DNA from: Roseburia porci
GTDB taxonomy: Bacteria; Bacillota; Clostridia; Lachnospirales; Lachnospiraceae
Reading direction: 5' to 3'
DNA: 64,000 bases
NCBI RefSeq assembly: GCF_009695765.1
Contig: NZ_VUNI01000001.1
Span: 1 to 64,000 of the forward strand
Shown here piece after piece: positions 26,419 to 33,805 of this stretch (its first letter is position 1; every line of letters begins with the position of its first letter). The notes beneath the pieces were generated by a model that saw only the letters and a list, made by a program, of their open reading frames with translations, was not told where the DNA came from and made no database searches. A program made the position numbers and the translations under genes.

Positions 26419-27013
26419 TGCTTTAGCACGAAAAAAGCGGGCATCAATTGGGTTTACGAAAAAAGAGACCGAAGAGATTCGGGAGTTTGATGCAGAGCGG
26501 AAACGCTTAAATGATCTGTCCAGATGCGCATATGAGAGCCTTGTGGCAACGAGCTTTTACATACTCCGGATCAGATTTGGATTTGGCAAAACAAGACTGC
26601 AGAGATTTAAGACGGACGTTGCGGTAGTGTACCAGGAATACCGTAAGGACCAGATCGATATGCATAAGTTTATCGTACAGGTAGACAGAGACTGTAAGAC
26701 CGATGCAAACGACAGCGTAAACGGCGTTCCGGTAGCACACAAACTGTATTTAACCGGCACTGGAGGCAAGCAGATCACGAATATGCAGAGGATTGTGGCA
26801 TTTAAAAAAGCATATGCCCTCTGGTACACAACCCATTTGTATGTGCTGCATACCATTTTTAAGTTTAGCAACAAGCAGATCTCGGAATACCTCGAAGCTG
26901 TAACGGATATGCTCGATACGCTGTGCCGGTACAAGCAGTTTTCGGTCACGGTGCCGATGCTGATCGAGACGGTCCTGGAAGAGACAGGAGTGGAGGTGTG
27001 CAGATGCATGTAA
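26411..27013 (+). CDS. Phage protein of unknown function
   Basis: 200 residues, mostly helical, basic N-terminus (ARKKRASIGFTKKETEE). No known domain recognised; FGFGKTRLQRF resembles a P-loop only superficially. It overlaps the replication gene by 8 bases and is followed by a chain of small genes, so it belongs to the early operon. The last helices (NKQISEYLEAVTDMLDTLCRY) could form a coiled coil. Confidence 0.6.
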   Translation: MSNALARKKRASIGFTKKETEEIREFDAERKRLNDLSRCAYESLVATSFYILRIRFGFGKTRLQRFKTDVAVVYQEYRKDQIDMHKFIVQVDRDCKTDANDSVNGVPVAHKLYLTGTGGKQITNMQRIVAFKKAYALWYTTHLYVLHTIFKFSNKQISEYLEAVTDMLDTLCRYKQFSVTVPMLIETVLEETGVEVCRCM

Positions 27014-27258
27014 GATACTACAACCTTACCAATCTGGAGACAGGCGAAGTCCGGCAGCATGTGGAGAGCCGGGAAGTTAAAAAGATCCTGTGCACAGATC
27101 TCACCATAAGCCGGTGCGCTGAGTGTGGAATGGTGGTTAATGGCTGGAAAATCGAGTACGAGGACGGAGTTGGAGGACGACGGTTACATCCATTTACGAA
27201 AAAAACATACGCAGAGTGGGAGCACTGGTGTGGAGTCCTGAGGAGGCGGGGCAGATGA
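27004..27258 (+). CDS. Small phage protein with Cys pair
   Basis: 84 residues (MHVRYYNLTNLETGEVRQHV...). One CAEC pair at RCAECGMV and two further Cys give a possible metal site. GGAGGTG precedes the ATG at 27004, which overlaps the upstream gene by 10 bases. Function unknown. Confidence 0.55.
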   Translation: MHVRYYNLTNLETGEVRQHVESREVKKILCTDLTISRCAECGMVVNGWKIEYEDGVGGRRLHPFTKKTYAEWEHWCGVLRRRGR

Positions 27259-27497
27259 ATAAAGCAAACAGCAAGGCACAGAACGATCACATCCGGAACA
27301 GCGCCATTGACAGGATGCGAGGGGCAATATCCAACGGTAAGGGCAGACCGAGTATAGATGCAATCCGGAGATTCCGAACTACACCGGATTACTACTACGG
27401 TGGTAAGGTATGCAAGCACAAAGAGGATAAGCCTTGTAACCCAGGATGCCTGCTCTGGGCGGACTGCCAGTACGGAAAGGAGTACAAGTATGGATAA
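27255..27497 (+). CDS. Small phage Cys-rich protein
   Basis: 80 residues with a C-terminal cluster of Cys (VCKHKEDKPCNPGCLLWADC) that could bind zinc. AGGAGG lies 8 bases before the ATG, which overlaps the preceding stop by 4. Function unknown. Confidence 0.55.
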   Translation: MNKANSKAQNDHIRNSAIDRMRGAISNGKGRPSIDAIRRFRTTPDYYYGGKVCKHKEDKPCNPGCLLWADCQYGKEYKYG

Positions 27498-27669
27498 ATG
27501 GAATACAACCGCACCGGCAGAAGATGGAGCATATCTTTGCACGGTCGAGGGGCAGACGATGCACGGTAAATTTAGATATTTGAACATTTGCAACTATGAA
27601 AACGGAGCATGGGACGAAAAGCGTGTGATTGCTTGGATGCCTATGCCGGATATATACACGGAGGGATAG
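27490..27669 (+). CDS. Small phage protein
   Basis: 59 residues (KWNTTAPAEDGAYLCTVEGQ...), an all-beta pattern resembling the small DUF551-like phage proteins that read as WxxxxPxxG with a WMPMP ending. GAAAGGAG precedes the ATG. Function unknown. Confidence 0.55.
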   Translation: MDKWNTTAPAEDGAYLCTVEGQTMHGKFRYLNICNYENGAWDEKRVIAWMPMPDIYTEG

Positions 27670-27670
27670 C

Positions 27671-27931
27671 ATGGGAGATATAGTTAAGCATATACCGAAA
27701 GAGGATTTGTGCCCGTTTTGCAAAAAACGAAAGGCAACGTTACTGTGCGATATGCCGCACAGCACCATTGTTACACATGCAAGAGGGAACGGATTTAAAA
27801 GCTATACCGTGACATGTGACAAGAAAATCTGTACAGAATGCACAACAAGAGTGAATGGGTTTGATTTCTGTCCAGAGTGTGTAAGAACAATTAAGACAAC
27901 CCCAAAAGGAGTGAAAGAAAGTGAGGAATAG
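27671..27931 (+). CDS. Small zinc-ribbon phage protein
   Basis: 86 residues with three CxxC pairs (CPFCKK, CTECTT, CPECVR) and single Cys residues between them, so probably a two-zinc ribbon. GGAGGGA before the ATG. Binding target unknown. Confidence 0.6.
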   Translation: MGDIVKHIPKEDLCPFCKKRKATLLCDMPHSTIVTHARGNGFKSYTVTCDKKICTECTTRVNGFDFCPECVRTIKTTPKGVKESEE

Positions 27932-27933
27932 AC

Positions 27934-28131
27934 ATGTACGTGGATGTGATTAAAAGTCTTTGCTCTTTGCCGGCAACAGATTTGAATTTTACAGCAGATC
28001 TGAAACGCGCTACACCACGTCAGATTGCTCTTGCGATCGAGACCATGAAGAACAATGGCGGTAAGAATAAAAGCCGGATTAAGGCTTGCGAAAGAGAGTT
28101 GAAAAGGAGAGACAGAGAACATGGAGAATAG
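27934..28131 (+). CDS. Small helical phage protein
   Basis: 65 residues (VIKSLCSLPATDLNFTADL... RELKRRDREHGE), basic and helical. Starts 3 bp after the zinc-ribbon gene with GAGGAA upstream. Function unknown. The 90 bp after it contain no gene I can support. Confidence 0.5.
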   Translation: MYVDVIKSLCSLPATDLNFTADLKRATPRQIALAIETMKNNGGKNKSRIKACERELKRRDREHGE

Positions 28132-28221
28132 ATGATTGACGGAATTAGTCTGCAAAAACACATTCCATATTATATATGTGCACAGCGATAAATAATTTTT
28201 GTGAAAGAGAGGCGTACATAT

Positions 28222-28302
28222 ATGCAGAATGTGGTGCAGTTTTTACTCGCCATTTTGGCAAGTATCATTGCAAATATGATCTATGACAGATCAAAAAAAT
28301 AG
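28222..28302 (+). CDS. 26-residue single-helix membrane peptide
   Basis: Reads as MQNVVQFLLAILASIIANM followed by IYDRSKK: one membrane segment with a charged C-terminal end. GAGAGG lies 8-9 bases before the ATG. The shape recalls type I toxin or small anchor peptides, but no antisense RNA gene is evident and no family match is claimed. Confidence 0.45.
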   Translation: MQNVVQFLLAILASIIANMIYDRSKK

Positions 28303-28320
28303 TAGAAAGGAGTGAGAGGT

Positions 28321-28404
28321 TTGCTGGCCAGCGGAAAAGAGCTCTTTACTCCAAAAAGAAATGGAATCAGTACAAGAACGAATGAAGCGGATCGGAGCTT
28401 ATGA
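28321..28404 (+). CDS. Short leader frame before the PAPS-like gene
   Basis: 27 codons from TTG 28321 (LASGKELFTPKRNGISTRTN...). A strong GAAAGGAGTGAGAGG is placed for this start, whereas the longer downstream gene has no ribosome site of its own. Its stop at 28402-28404 lies within the first codons of that gene, so it may serve translational coupling. Confidence 0.35.
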   Translation: MLASGKELFTPKRNGISTRTNEADRSL

Positions 28405-29575
28405 GAAGATTGCTTCATTCATGCAAAAGGAAAAACAGGATTATAGCTTTAAAAGAAAGTACGCCCAAATCAGAGCGGAAGAATTTAGATCAGAATGTGA
28501 TAAGCGCGGATTAAACTGTCATGTATCTGTAGGCGGTCTGGACAGCATCATATTGTATATGTTTCTCCATGAGGTATGTGGAATTGATGTTCCCGGAGTA
28601 TCTGCATCGACCTTGGAAGATCGGAGTATCCAAAGGGTACATAAGGCGATCGGGATTATAAATGTTCCTCCGCTGATGCGAGAGGACGGTACCAGATGGA
28701 CAAAGCCAAAAGTTATACAGGAGTTTGGTTTCCCAGTAATATCCAAGGAGATCGCCGGAAAAATCGAACTGTTACAAAATCCAACAGAGAAGAATAAGAC
28801 GGTACGCCATGCGATCATAACCGGAGAGACTGGGGAATATGGAGGATGGCAGAAAAATTCAAAGATGCAGCTCAATCAACGATGGCTGAAGCTATTCGGC
28901 GGATACGAAAATGAAACCGAAGGGTGCGACTTCCAGAAACCGGACTTCCTGGTATCTGCAAAGTGTTGTTATTACCTTAAGGAAAAGAATTGCGATGACT
29001 GGGGTAAGGAGCATAACAGTGTACCTTATTTGGGATTGATGGCATCTGAGGGTGGCAGACGTGCCAAGAGCCTGCGGATGAATGGATGTAACTATTTCGG
29101 AGCATCCACGATCAGATCAGCTCCTTTTGCTATATTCCACAGGCAGGATATTTTATCACTTGCCTTGGAAATGGACGATCTCTGGAAGAATGGATTAAAA
29201 GAAAAGTACCAGGATGCAGGAATTAAGGAGGGAAGAATATCAGAATGCTTCCAGATGCCGGATTCCTTGATCCCAGAAATTTATGGAACAATCGAGAAAA
29301 AGCCAGATGGTACATTGTATACAACAAAGGCGCAGCGTACTGGATGCAGCATGTGTGGCTTTGGAATCCACATGGAGAAACGACCACATAGATTCGATCT
29401 GCTGTATGAGAGCAACCCGAAAGAGTGGGACTATCTTATGTTCCACATGTGCAAGGACAAGGACGGGAACGATTATGGTTGGGCGAAAGTCTTAGACTAC
29501 ATCGGAGTTGGTTGGGACCCGACCACCATCGGCGGGAACTGTAAGGGACAGATGAGCCTAGAAGACTTTATGTGA
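28361..29575 (+). CDS. PAPS-reductase-like phage protein (variant PP-loop)
   Basis: 404 residues of the adenine-nucleotide alpha-hydrolase (PP-loop) superfamily, nearest in layout to phage proteins called phosphoadenosine phosphosulfate reductase or DndC-like. The usual SGGKDS loop is VGGLDS here (HVSVGGLDSIIL), with Lys replaced by Leu, so ATP hydrolysis is doubtful. The STLEDRSIQRVHKAIG helix and a C-terminal CSMCGFGIHMEKRPHRF motif are intact. It precedes a DNA cytosine methyltransferase and may act in DNA or nucleotide modification. Translation may be coupled to the 27-codon leader; the ATG at 28382 is a second possible start. Confidence 0.7.
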   Translation: MESVQERMKRIGAYEKIASFMQKEKQDYSFKRKYAQIRAEEFRSECDKRGLNCHVSVGGLDSIILYMFLHEVCGIDVPGVSASTLEDRSIQRVHKAIGIINVPPLMREDGTRWTKPKVIQEFGFPVISKEIAGKIELLQNPTEKNKTVRHAIITGETGEYGGWQKNSKMQLNQRWLKLFGGYENETEGCDFQKPDFLVSAKCCYYLKEKNCDDWGKEHNSVPYLGLMASEGGRRAKSLRMNGCNYFGASTIRSAPFAIFHRQDILSLALEMDDLWKNGLKEKYQDAGIKEGRISECFQMPDSLIPEIYGTIEKKPDGTLYTTKAQRTGCSMCGFGIHMEKRPHRFDLLYESNPKEWDYLMFHMCKDKDGNDYGWAKVLDYIGVGWDPTTIGGNCKGQMSLEDFM

Positions 29576-29583
29576 GGTGCGAT

Positions 29584-29880
29584 ATGAGCAATTTGGATAA
29601 ATTTAACTATGAATGCGAAGGGCAGATTGACATTACTGAATATCTACAGTCCCAGGTAAAATGCGGAGCAGTAAAAGATTTGACTGCTTGGATTGGAAGC
29701 CAGGGAAAGGCACAGTATACGCAAATAAAAGAAGTTGTTAAGGACGCTTATGAAAGGTGTAAGGATTCGGAAGAACTGGTAGACAGAATTACAAATGCAG
29801 TTTCCGTATACGTTCTCGAACAGTCGATTGGGTATATGAAATATCTAAAAAGTGAAAGTGGGGTGGATGCTGATGATTAA
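29584..29880 (+). CDS. Phage protein between modification genes
   Basis: 98 residues, acidic and helical (ITEYLQSQVKCGAVKDLTAWIG). GAGGTG precedes the ATG at 29584; an ATG at 29572 overlaps the prior stop. It overlaps the methyltransferase start by 8 bases, suggesting coupled translation. No domain recognised. Confidence 0.55.
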   Translation: MSNLDKFNYECEGQIDITEYLQSQVKCGAVKDLTAWIGSQGKAQYTQIKEVVKDAYERCKDSEELVDRITNAVSVYVLEQSIGYMKYLKSESGVDADD

Positions 29881-31483
29881 TGGAGAACTGATTATTGACA
29901 ACTTCGCTGGTGGCGGCGGAGCATCCACTGGGATAGAACTTGCGACAGGATATAGCGTAGATATAGCCATTAACCATGATCCGGAAGCTATTAAGATGCA
30001 CAAGGCGAATCATCCGAACACCAAGCATTATTGTGAAAACGTGTGGGCTGTTGATCCTGTAAAAGCATGTAAAGGGCATCCGGTTGGCCTTGCCTGGTTC
30101 TCACCGGATTGCAAGCATTTTAGTAAGGCAAAGGGCGGAAAGCCAAAAGACAAGAACATTCGTGGACTTGCCTGGGTAGCCTGTCGGTGGGCGGGATTGG
30201 TGCGACCGAGAGTAATCATGTTGGAGAACGTTGAAGAATTTAAAACATGGGGACCATTAAACAGAGGACATCATCCAATTAAGAGCAAGCAGGGGAAAAC
30301 ATTTGAAAAGTTTGTGCAGCAGCTAAATGATTTAGGGTATGAGGTACAGTTTAAGGAATTGATTGCGGCTGATTATGGGGCGCCTACTATGCGAAAGAGA
30401 TTTTTCATGATTGCACGGTGCGATGGTAAGCCGATTGTATGGCCAAAGCCAACACATGCACCAGCAGACAGTGAAGAGGTAAAAGCCGGACTGTTAAAAC
30501 CTTACGTTGGAGCTTATACGCAGATTGATTTTAGCAGACCTTGTCCGAGTATTTTTGATACATCCGAGGAAATAAAAGAAAAATACGGTATCCGGGCGGT
30601 TCGTCCACTGGCAAAGAAAACAATGGATCGGATTGCAAGGGGATTAAAAAAGTTCGTACTCGATAATCCGGAACCTTTTATAGTCCCGATTGGATATGGG
30701 GAGAGAAAAGGACAAGCCCCTAGGGTACACGATGTAAAGCAGCCATTACCGACCATAGTAGGAAGCGGAAAACATTATCTGTGCGAGCCTTACATGGTGC
30801 AGATCGGGCAGACCGGATTTACAAAAGACCGGAGTAAGGACGTAAGAGAGCCGCTTACAACGATTGTGAGCAAAAATGAACATTGCCTTATCAGCACTAC
30901 ACTGATTCAGTATCATTCCGAGACAGCGCAGGGAGAAGTCCGAGGGCAGACCATAAAAGACCCAATCATGACTGTGGATGGTTCGAACCGATACGGACTG
31001 GTCACATCATTCTTGAGTAAATTTTATAAAAGTGGCACAGGACAGGATTTGAGAGAACCATTACATACCATAACTACATCACCGGGGCATTTCGGGGAAG
31101 TCAGAGCGTTTCTGATTAAGTATTATGGAGATGCCACAGGACAGGATATAGAGAAACCGCTTGATACGGTTACGACCAAGGATAGATTTGGACTGGTAAC
31201 GATAGAGGGTGTGGATTACCAGATTGTAGATATTGGACTTCGTATGCTGGAACCAAGGGAGTTATACGGATGCCAGGGATTCCCGGACGATTACATAATC
31301 GATCACGACTATACTGGAAAGACATATCCAAGAAGTGAGCAGGTGCGCAGATGCGGGAACGCTGTATGTCCGCCAATACCGGCTGCATTGGTCAGAGCCA
31401 ATCTTCCGGAACTGTGTATTGCGGAGCGTACACCGAATATGAATATAAAAACAGAACAGACCGGGCAACTCCGGTTTGCTTAA
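29873..31483 (+). CDS. DNA (cytosine-5) methyltransferase
   Basis: 536 residues. Motif I is FAGGGGASTG (11-20); motif IV is SPDCKHFS with Cys80 as likely nucleophile, a known phage variant of the usual PCQ; ENV (118-120) is motif VI; GAPTMRKRFFMIAR is motif VIII; the C-terminal GCQGFPDDY and RCGNAVCPPIPAAL are motifs IX-X. The target-recognition region (~270-450) holds internal repeats of the EPLxTIxTxxxHxGLV type. No restriction endonuclease is adjacent, so it is an orphan methylase, perhaps protecting phage DNA from host restriction. Sequence specificity cannot be read. Confidence 0.9.
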   Translation: MINGELIIDNFAGGGGASTGIELATGYSVDIAINHDPEAIKMHKANHPNTKHYCENVWAVDPVKACKGHPVGLAWFSPDCKHFSKAKGGKPKDKNIRGLAWVACRWAGLVRPRVIMLENVEEFKTWGPLNRGHHPIKSKQGKTFEKFVQQLNDLGYEVQFKELIAADYGAPTMRKRFFMIARCDGKPIVWPKPTHAPADSEEVKAGLLKPYVGAYTQIDFSRPCPSIFDTSEEIKEKYGIRAVRPLAKKTMDRIARGLKKFVLDNPEPFIVPIGYGERKGQAPRVHDVKQPLPTIVGSGKHYLCEPYMVQIGQTGFTKDRSKDVREPLTTIVSKNEHCLISTTLIQYHSETAQGEVRGQTIKDPIMTVDGSNRYGLVTSFLSKFYKSGTGQDLREPLHTITTSPGHFGEVRAFLIKYYGDATGQDIEKPLDTVTTKDRFGLVTIEGVDYQIVDIGLRMLEPRELYGCQGFPDDYIIDHDYTGKTYPRSEQVRRCGNAVCPPIPAALVRANLPELCIAERTPNMNIKTEQTGQLRFA

Positions 31484-31521
31484 GCATTTTTAAATTAGAA
31501 TTTAGGAGAGGAAGTGATTGA

Positions 31522-31992
31522 ATGTTAGTACCTGCAATTTTATATAAAGAGCAGATAGTTAAAGAATTTCAAAAGTACTTTTATACAACAGATATGTTGT
31601 ATGAAACAGGTAATAATGGGAACTGGATACCTGAAATCGCGAATTGTCCTGAAGAGTGGCAATTCCAGTATGCGATAGTAGACAAAAATCAAAAGCTCAT
31701 TGGCTATTTAGGATATGTAATAGATTGGTACGTATCTAAAGCATACAACTTCGGGTTGTTTTCATTTGAACGAGGAAATTTGCAAGTGCCTAATGATGTA
31801 TTTGAAAAACTGGAAGAACTTGTAAGTACATTACATAGGGTTGAATGGAGAGCTGTTGGCGGCAATCCTGCTTGTCGAGGATATGATAACTTTATCAAGA
31901 AACATGATGGTAACAAGCATATTTTAAAGGATGCAATCAAAGACAAAGACGGTAACTATCATGACGATATTATTTACGAGATTGTGAACTAA
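31522..31992 (+). CDS. GNAT-like or unknown phage protein
   Basis: 156 residues (WQFQYAIVDKNQKLIGYLGYVIDW..., VEWRAVGGNPACRGYDNF). The strand order and a single YLGYVIDW core recall GNAT acetyltransferases, but the acetyl-CoA loop is not clear. Base composition is more AT-rich than the methyltransferase before it, which suggests a separate origin. AGGAGAGG precedes the ATG. Confidence 0.5.
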   Translation: MLVPAILYKEQIVKEFQKYFYTTDMLYETGNNGNWIPEIANCPEEWQFQYAIVDKNQKLIGYLGYVIDWYVSKAYNFGLFSFERGNLQVPNDVFEKLEELVSTLHRVEWRAVGGNPACRGYDNFIKKHDGNKHILKDAIKDKDGNYHDDIIYEIVN

Positions 31993-32025
31993 ACTGATCT
32001 TTAAGAGAAAGAGAGATGATAATAG

Positions 32026-32244
32026 ATGCAGATTAATGTAACAGACATACATACCAGCAACAGCGTAGGCACATACGGTTACTGTACATGCGGTCGAGAG
32101 GTACGGTATGGCTCAGACAAGGAATGCCCGGTCTGCAAGGCAGAGCTGATCTGGGAACTGCCATGTGGGTTCGACAGGGAGATTGTGTGCGACCAGGAGT
32201 GCCGGTACTATCGGACTTGCGCGAGAAATCCGCATAGAAGATAG
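32026..32244 (+). CDS. Small zinc-ribbon phage protein
   Basis: 72 residues; CTC, CPVC, and a later CDQEC and C near YYRTCARNP form a Cys-rich double knuckle. GAGAGATG-rich leader. Last gene before a new promoter. Function unknown. Confidence 0.55.
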   Translation: MQINVTDIHTSNSVGTYGYCTCGREVRYGSDKECPVCKAELIWELPCGFDREIVCDQECRYYRTCARNPHRR

Positions 32245-32261
32245 AAATTGTTATAAGCCTC

Positions 32262-32290
32262 TTGACATATGGTACACCATATAGTATTAT
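32262..32290 (+). promoter_or_regulatory. Strong promoter with a palindromic operator
   Basis: TTGACA (32262-32267), 17 bases, TATTAT (32285-32290). Most of the spacer is the dyad ATATGGT-AC-ACCATAT (32267-32282), so a dimeric repressor could bind between the boxes. It drives a small membrane peptide and the ribbon-helix-helix gene below. Confidence 0.75.
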
Positions 32291-32315
32291 ATATACATAA
32301 GGAGGTGAAAAACAG

Positions 32316-32429
32316 GTGAGCAAGAAACGAAAGAAAAAAGAGAGCCAAATGAAGCTTATCATTGAACTGTTAATTGCATTGGGAACGTTCTTAACAGGAT
32401 TGGCAAGCGTCATACAAGCTCTCAAATGA
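32316..32429 (+). CDS. 37-residue membrane peptide, toxin- or holin-like
   Basis: GTG start after GGAGGTGAAA. A very basic N-terminus (SKKRKKKESQ) precedes one membrane helix (LIIELLIALGTFLTGLASVI). Such peptides include holin-like type I toxins, but no family is claimed. It is first in a unit with a strong, probably repressed promoter and is followed by a very stable GGGGC-GAAA-GCCCC hairpin (32435-32448). Confidence 0.5.
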   Translation: MSKKRKKKESQMKLIIELLIALGTFLTGLASVIQALK

Positions 32430-32484
32430 GGTAAGGGGCGAAAGCCCCGAACCCTTAAAAAGATTATAGCTCATCTGAGACGAT

Positions 32485-32649
32485 ATGAAAAGAATAAGAT
32501 TTAGCGAACTGTTTTTACTTGCTGCAATCGTAATATTCTATGGAACTGGAAAAAATCTATACGCATCAATTTTATTGGTATTATCATCTGTATATATGAT
32601 CATTGATGTTGTATCACTGCTTTGGAGGGGGAGACATGCCAAAAGGTAA
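32485..32649 (+). CDS. Small two-helix membrane protein
   Basis: 54 residues (KRIRFSELFLLAAIVIFYGT, then ILLVLSSVYMIIDVVSLLW). Two membrane segments with basic ends. The ribosome site is weak (CTGAGA), and the frame overlaps the next gene by 14 bases. Unknown function. Confidence 0.4.
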   Translation: MKRIRFSELFLLAAIVIFYGTGKNLYASILLVLSSVYMIIDVVSLLWRGRHAKR

Positions 32650-32839
32650 TCCGTCAGCGCAGACGATCGCATCAGAAAAGTATCAGAAGAAAGCCGGATA
32701 TATTGCAAAGACCTATAAACTCAAACGTGATGTGGTAGAAGAATTCGACCAGGCATGTGAGAAAGCAGGAATAAGTAAATCGGCACAGATCACAAAAATG
32801 ATGCAGGACTTTATTGAGAGCATGAAGACAGATAAATAG
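32636..32839 (+). CDS. Ribbon-helix-helix (Arc/CopG-like) protein
   Basis: 67 residues. KTYKLKRDVVEEFDQACEKA and GISKSAQITKMMQDFIE give the beta-alpha-alpha pattern of ribbon-helix-helix repressors. TGGAGGGGGAG precedes the ATG at 32636. It could be the repressor of its own promoter, which has a compatible dyad (32267-32282); also possible is a role as late regulator, as it lies just before the late promoter. Confidence 0.65.
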   Translation: MPKGNPSAQTIASEKYQKKAGYIAKTYKLKRDVVEEFDQACEKAGISKSAQITKMMQDFIESMKTDK

Positions 32840-32861
32840 CCTGAAATCATTATGATTAAAA

Positions 32862-32891
32862 TTGACGTATATATAATGTTTGAAGTATAAT
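32862..32891 (+). promoter_or_regulatory. Late promoter upstream of terminase genes
   Basis: TTGACG (32862-32867), 18 bases, TATAAT (32886-32891). A terminator begins only about 20 bases past the expected start point, so full late transcription may need antitermination. Confidence 0.7.
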
Positions 32892-32911
32892 AAGTGTAAG
32901 TAATAGAGCCA

Positions 32912-32959
32912 AAGAGCCAAATACTGATCGTTAATTCGATTGGTGCTTGGCTCTTTTTG
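32912..32959 (+). terminator. Terminator in the late leader
   Basis: AAGAGCCAA (32912-32920) pairs with TTGGCTCTT (32947-32955), with T-rich tail. Lies between the late promoter and terS; would release an RNA of roughly 60 bases unless bypassed. Confidence 0.7.
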
Positions 32960-32986
32960 TTTTGTTAAAAGAAAGGGAGTGAACAG

Positions 32987-33805
32987 TTGGCAGCAAAGAA
33001 GAATCCATTAGCAGATAAAGCATATGAAATGTATAAAAGCGGTATGAAGTTGGTAGACATTGCTGACCAACTGGGGAAGCCAGAGGGAACGATACGTAGA
33101 TGGAAAAGCACATATGGTTGGGATGGCGAACGTTCGGAAAGGGAAAGCGAACGTTCGGTTACGAAGCGAACAGAGAAAAAGATTCCGATTGATGATGGTA
33201 CGAAAGAGACTCTGCAGAACGATGACCTCACACCGGAACAGCAAATGTTTTGTATATATTATAGCCGGACATTTAATGCGGCGCAGAGCTATCAGAAAGC
33301 ATATGGATGTAAGTATGAGACAGCAATGGTTAATGGTTGCATGCTGCTAAGAAATACTAAGGTGCGAGCAGAAATCGGAAGACTAAAAGAAATTAAGCGC
33401 CAGCAGATCATAGCAGGAGCAGACGATATTGTAGAATTGCAGATGCGAATTGCTTTTGCAGACGCAGGCAATTATGCGACATTCGGGAATGACGGTATAA
33501 ATTGGGTTCACATGGTAGATTCGAATACTGTGGATACGCAGATCATTCAGGAGATAAAAGAAGGACAGACGGGCGTATCTATTAAGTTGGCAGATAAGCA
33601 GAAAGCCATAGATTGGCTGACAAAGTATTTCCTCATGCATCCAGACGATAAGTACAAGGCAGAATTTGATAAAAAGCGTGCTGAGGTCAAGGACGATTCG
33701 GCAGAGAAGATTCTTGCGAATATGCAGACCATAGCGGACATTTTAAAAGCACCTGCTGTGAATCGAAATATAACCGATTTTGAGGAGGGCACGAAGCGTG
33801 AATAA
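32987..33805 (+). CDS. terS: Terminase small subunit
   Basis: 272 residues, TTG start after AAAGGGAGTG. An N-terminal helix-turn-helix (MKLVDIADQLGKPEGTIRRW, the YfeD-like module) precedes the Terminase_2 domain (~80-200; LTPEQQMFCIYYSRTFNAAQ, YQKAYGCKYETAMVNG). It recognises phage DNA and guides the large subunit for headful packaging of pac or cos type; which one cannot be told. Overlaps terL by 8 bases. Confidence 0.9.
   Translation: MAAKKNPLADKAYEMYKSGMKLVDIADQLGKPEGTIRRWKSTYGWDGERSERESERSVTKRTEKKIPIDDGTKETLQNDDLTPEQQMFCIYYSRTFNAAQSYQKAYGCKYETAMVNGCMLLRNTKVRAEIGRLKEIKRQQIIAGADDIVELQMRIAFADAGNYATFGNDGINWVHMVDSNTVDTQIIQEIKEGQTGVSIKLADKQKAIDWLTKYFLMHPDDKYKAEFDKKRAEVKDDSAEKILANMQTIADILKAPAVNRNITDFEEGTKRE

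Noticed and set aside
26567-26600. GFGKTRL as a P-loop in the 200-residue early protein
   Set aside because: It lacks the strand-loop-helix context and a Walker B, so no ATPase is claimed.
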